From Phytophthora colocasiae (Eukaryota; Oomycota; Peronosporomycetes; Peronosporales; Peronosporaceae), in NCBI GenBank assembly GCA_018806915.1, contig JAGKQI010000090.1, positions 1,116,001 through 1,180,000 on the forward strand: DNA of 64,000 bases, written 5' to 3'. The position numbers were made by a program, and so were the translations under genes. Of this stretch, positions 61,661 through 64,000 are shown piece after piece; position 1 is the first letter of the stretch; every line of letters starts with the position of its first letter. The notes under the pieces are model-generated. The model saw only the letters and a list, made by a program, of their open reading frames with translations. It was not told the DNA's origin and did no database searches.

Positions 61661-64000
61661 ATGGGCTGTGGCGCCTCCATCATGCAGCGCCCGGACGGGG
61701 AGTCCAAGATCCAGCCCCAATCAGGAAGCAATGGAGCTGCCTCCAACAAAGCTGTACGGTCACCGCTGACCAAGGAGCAGATTAACTCCCGCATTGTGTG
61801 CTCCCCCAAAACGATGAAGACGAAGGTGACCCCAAAGCTCAACACGCAGTACGCTTTCGTCTCGCAACGCGGGTACTACCCCGACGGTAAGTTAAAGCCA
61901 ACTGGAGTTGTTAAATCTCTTTGCTAACTCTTGATTCGTTGCAGCTCTGGACAAACCGAACCAGGACAGCTGTACGATCCTCCCAGCATTCATGGGCGAC
62001 TCGGCGAAGATGTACTTTGGCGTGTTTGACGGTCACGGCACAACTGGAGATCTCTGCGCCTCGTTCGTGAGGAAAGAGTGTCCTGAACGCCTTGTGCGCA
62101 TTCTGGACCGGAAAAACTGCTCCTTCCTAGAGGCGTATTCCAAGTCGTTCGAAGAGACGAACGCGCGACTGCACGCGTCCCGCATCGACGATAGTTTGAG
62201 CGGCACCACCGCTATTTGTATGTTTCTGGACGGTGAAACGATTCACGTGGCGAATGTGGGTGATTCGCGTGCAGTTATTGCCACGATGAGTGAGGGGAAA
62301 CTCGTTGCGCAGCCTCTTTCAGTCGACCAAACACCCTATCGATCGGTACGTGCGTTGAGAACATTTGCTAAGGTGAATTTTGGACTTACTTGTCTGAATA
62401 GGACGAACGCGAGCGTGTTAAAAGATCAGGAGCACGCGTTCTTACGATGGATCAGCTTGAAGGGATCGCCCCCGTACATGACGTACGTCGTTTTATGCTT
62501 GACATTGTTAAATCCACGCTCTAACGCAACACTATTGTAGAACTGGGCGGCGAATTTGAATGACCAAGTGGACGAAGACGGAGACCCACCGCGGATCTGG
62601 TCGCCGTACGGTGCCTTCCCTGGTACCGCCTTCACGCGCAGTCTAGGTGACGAGATTGCAGAAACTCTGGGGGTCATTGGTGTCCCGGAAATCACATCGC
62701 TACAACTCACAGAGGACGACCGTTTCGTCGTCATAGCCAGCGACGGCGTGTTCGAGTTCCTTACGAGTCAGGCCGTTGTGGACATGGTAGCGCAGTACGA
62801 AGACCCGTTGGAGGCGTGCCACAAAGTGGTCGCCGAGTCTTACCGCCTCTGGCTCACGTATGAGCTGCGCACGGATGATATCACCGTCATCTGCGTCTAT
62901 TTCACGTTCAACGAGGGCGGCGTTACAGCCACCGGCGCGTCATTGGGAGGCACGCCACGGTCTAACTCTATGGCCAGGAGGTTGCCTCGCCAGACAAGCG
63001 AGAAGGACGTGCTGCAACAGCTTCGGCCCGTGCGTCGCGGTATGTCGAAGGAGAAGCGTCGCGCACAGATGCGCAAGGATATGGCGCAGCTCGTCAAGGA
63101 GGAAGATTTAGCATACCGCGTGAGTGACCACGCCATACCCAAGTCGTCTTCTGAGCTGCGTTTGCTTGAGGCCCTGACAAAGAATAACTGGCTGTTCAGA
63201 CAGCTCACCCAGGCCCAGAAGGACGACATTTTCGCCGTCATGGAGCGCATTACAGTTCGGGAAGGGGATATGGTCATTCGCCAGGGAGATCCGGGTGACA
63301 AGTTCTACATCGTCGAGTGTGGCGACTACCAAGTGAGTGTGCGCGGGGCGGACGGAGGCCCCGAAAGTATTGTGCACACCTACACGCAACCACCCGTGAC
63401 TCCTGATCACTACGGAGATTTACAGCCAGCGTCGTTCGGCGAGCTGGCACTGATGCACAACAGTCCTCGGTCATCTTCAGTCAAAGCGTTGTCTGCAGGC
63501 GTTCTGTGGGCCATCGACTGTCGTGCTTTCCGGCGAGTATTTATTAAGGCACCGACATCCGTGCTGGTCCAAACGCTCAAGAAGGTGGACGTACTTAAAA
63601 CGCTGACGAAGACGCAGCTCGAACGCTTGGCCAACAACTTGACTGAAGTTGTATACCATGATGGCGACTACATCATCAACCAGGGAGACGTTGGCGATAC
63701 GTTCTACGTCATTCAAGAAGGAGCCGTGATCTGTACGATCTGGGAAGACGACCCGGCTGCAGGCCCCGGCAAGAAGAGAACGTCGCGGGAGGTCTTGCGA
63801 CTCAAGAAGAATCAATACTTCGGTGAGCGCGCATTGCTGAATGACGCCCCTCGCGCTGCTAATGTCATCTCTGTGGGGCGTACGAAGCTGCTTCAAGTGG
63901 GTCGTCGAGAGTTCGAAGAAGTGCTGGGCTCGTTGCAGGACATGATTGAGGCCGACCGGCTCCAGCGTGAGGCGCGTCACAACTTTGAAACGGCAGTCAA
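61661..64000 (+). CDS. PP2C phosphatase / cyclic-nucleotide-binding fusion (3' end outside window)
   Basis: Four exons so far: 61661-61886, 61945-62345, 62402-62482, 62541-64000 (runs off the edge). Introns are 58, 56 and 58 nt, the first with a CTAAC branch site. The N-terminus MGCGAS is a likely myristoylation/palmitoylation signal. PP2C domain: [57 protein letters not shown], with the metal-binding Asp residues present. Two cNMP-binding domains follow, with phosphate-binding cassettes [16 protein letters not shown] and [16 protein letters not shown]. Plants have a PP2C-cNMP-kinase fusion of this order, so a PKA/PKG-type kinase probably lies beyond 64000. Likely a membrane-anchored cyclic-nucleotide effector joining phosphatase and kinase in one chain. 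Confidence 0.9.

Overview
The window looks like nuclear DNA of an oomycete, most likely Phytophthora or a close relative. The reasons are: compact genes with very short GT-AG introns (56-67 nt; one has a clear CTAAC branch site); oomycete-style initiator/FPR promoter motifs close to start codons; FYVE/GAF proteins of the oomycete type; and a mobile-element set (Ty3/Gypsy with dual RNase H, Crypton-like, MULE, hAT) familiar from these genomes. There are no bacterial operons, CRISPR arrays, tRNA or rRNA genes. The species cannot be fixed from the sequence.

Layout. (1) 1-8.5 kb: the 3' half of a MON2-like gene, then two convergent FYVE/GAF paralogues. (2) 9.6-18.4 kb: a GH31 glycosidase gene on the minus strand, split by a 6.3-kb chromovirus-type LTR element (A, 10221-16516, TSD CAATG) and also carrying a frame break in exon 1. 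(3) 18.5-36.5 kb: LTR element B (338-bp LTRs) lies about 110 bp upstream of the GH31 start. Its chromodomain codons are split by a 12.2-kb element C (1.65-kb LTRs, two RNase H domains, an apparent -1 frameshift signal between gag and pol, extreme GATC density). (4) 36.8-43.5 kb: a minus-strand gene for a protein with two sterol-glucosyltransferase-like modules, broken by a frame change and by a 2.5-kb MULE whose transposase has an RS-rich N-terminus. (5) 43.9-47.3 kb: two internally deleted hAT/BED remnants. (6) 48.4-53.8 kb: a third FYVE/GAF paralogue and a WDR3/UTP12 ribosome-biogenesis gene. (7) 54.0-58.6 kb: a TIR element holding four head-to-tail ~976-bp units that look like internally deleted Crypton elements. 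(8) 58.6-64 kb: a dense run of host genes: PhyH-type dioxygenase, CDC26, a type II membrane protein, and the 5' part of a PP2C / cyclic-nucleotide-binding fusion.

The intact genes serve general cell functions: trafficking (MON2, FYVE proteins), ribosome assembly (WDR3), the APC/C (CDC26) and cyclic-nucleotide signalling. They are not a pathway cluster. The main theme is repeated insertion of mobile elements into coding sequence. Four events can be placed to the base, with target duplications: A in GH31, B upstream of GH31, C in B, and the MULE in the glucosyltransferase. The least explained structures are the Crypton-like tandem array with its AATGMTTCTT junctions, the frameshift cassette and GATC enrichment of element C, and a 51-nt near-perfect palindrome at 50531.
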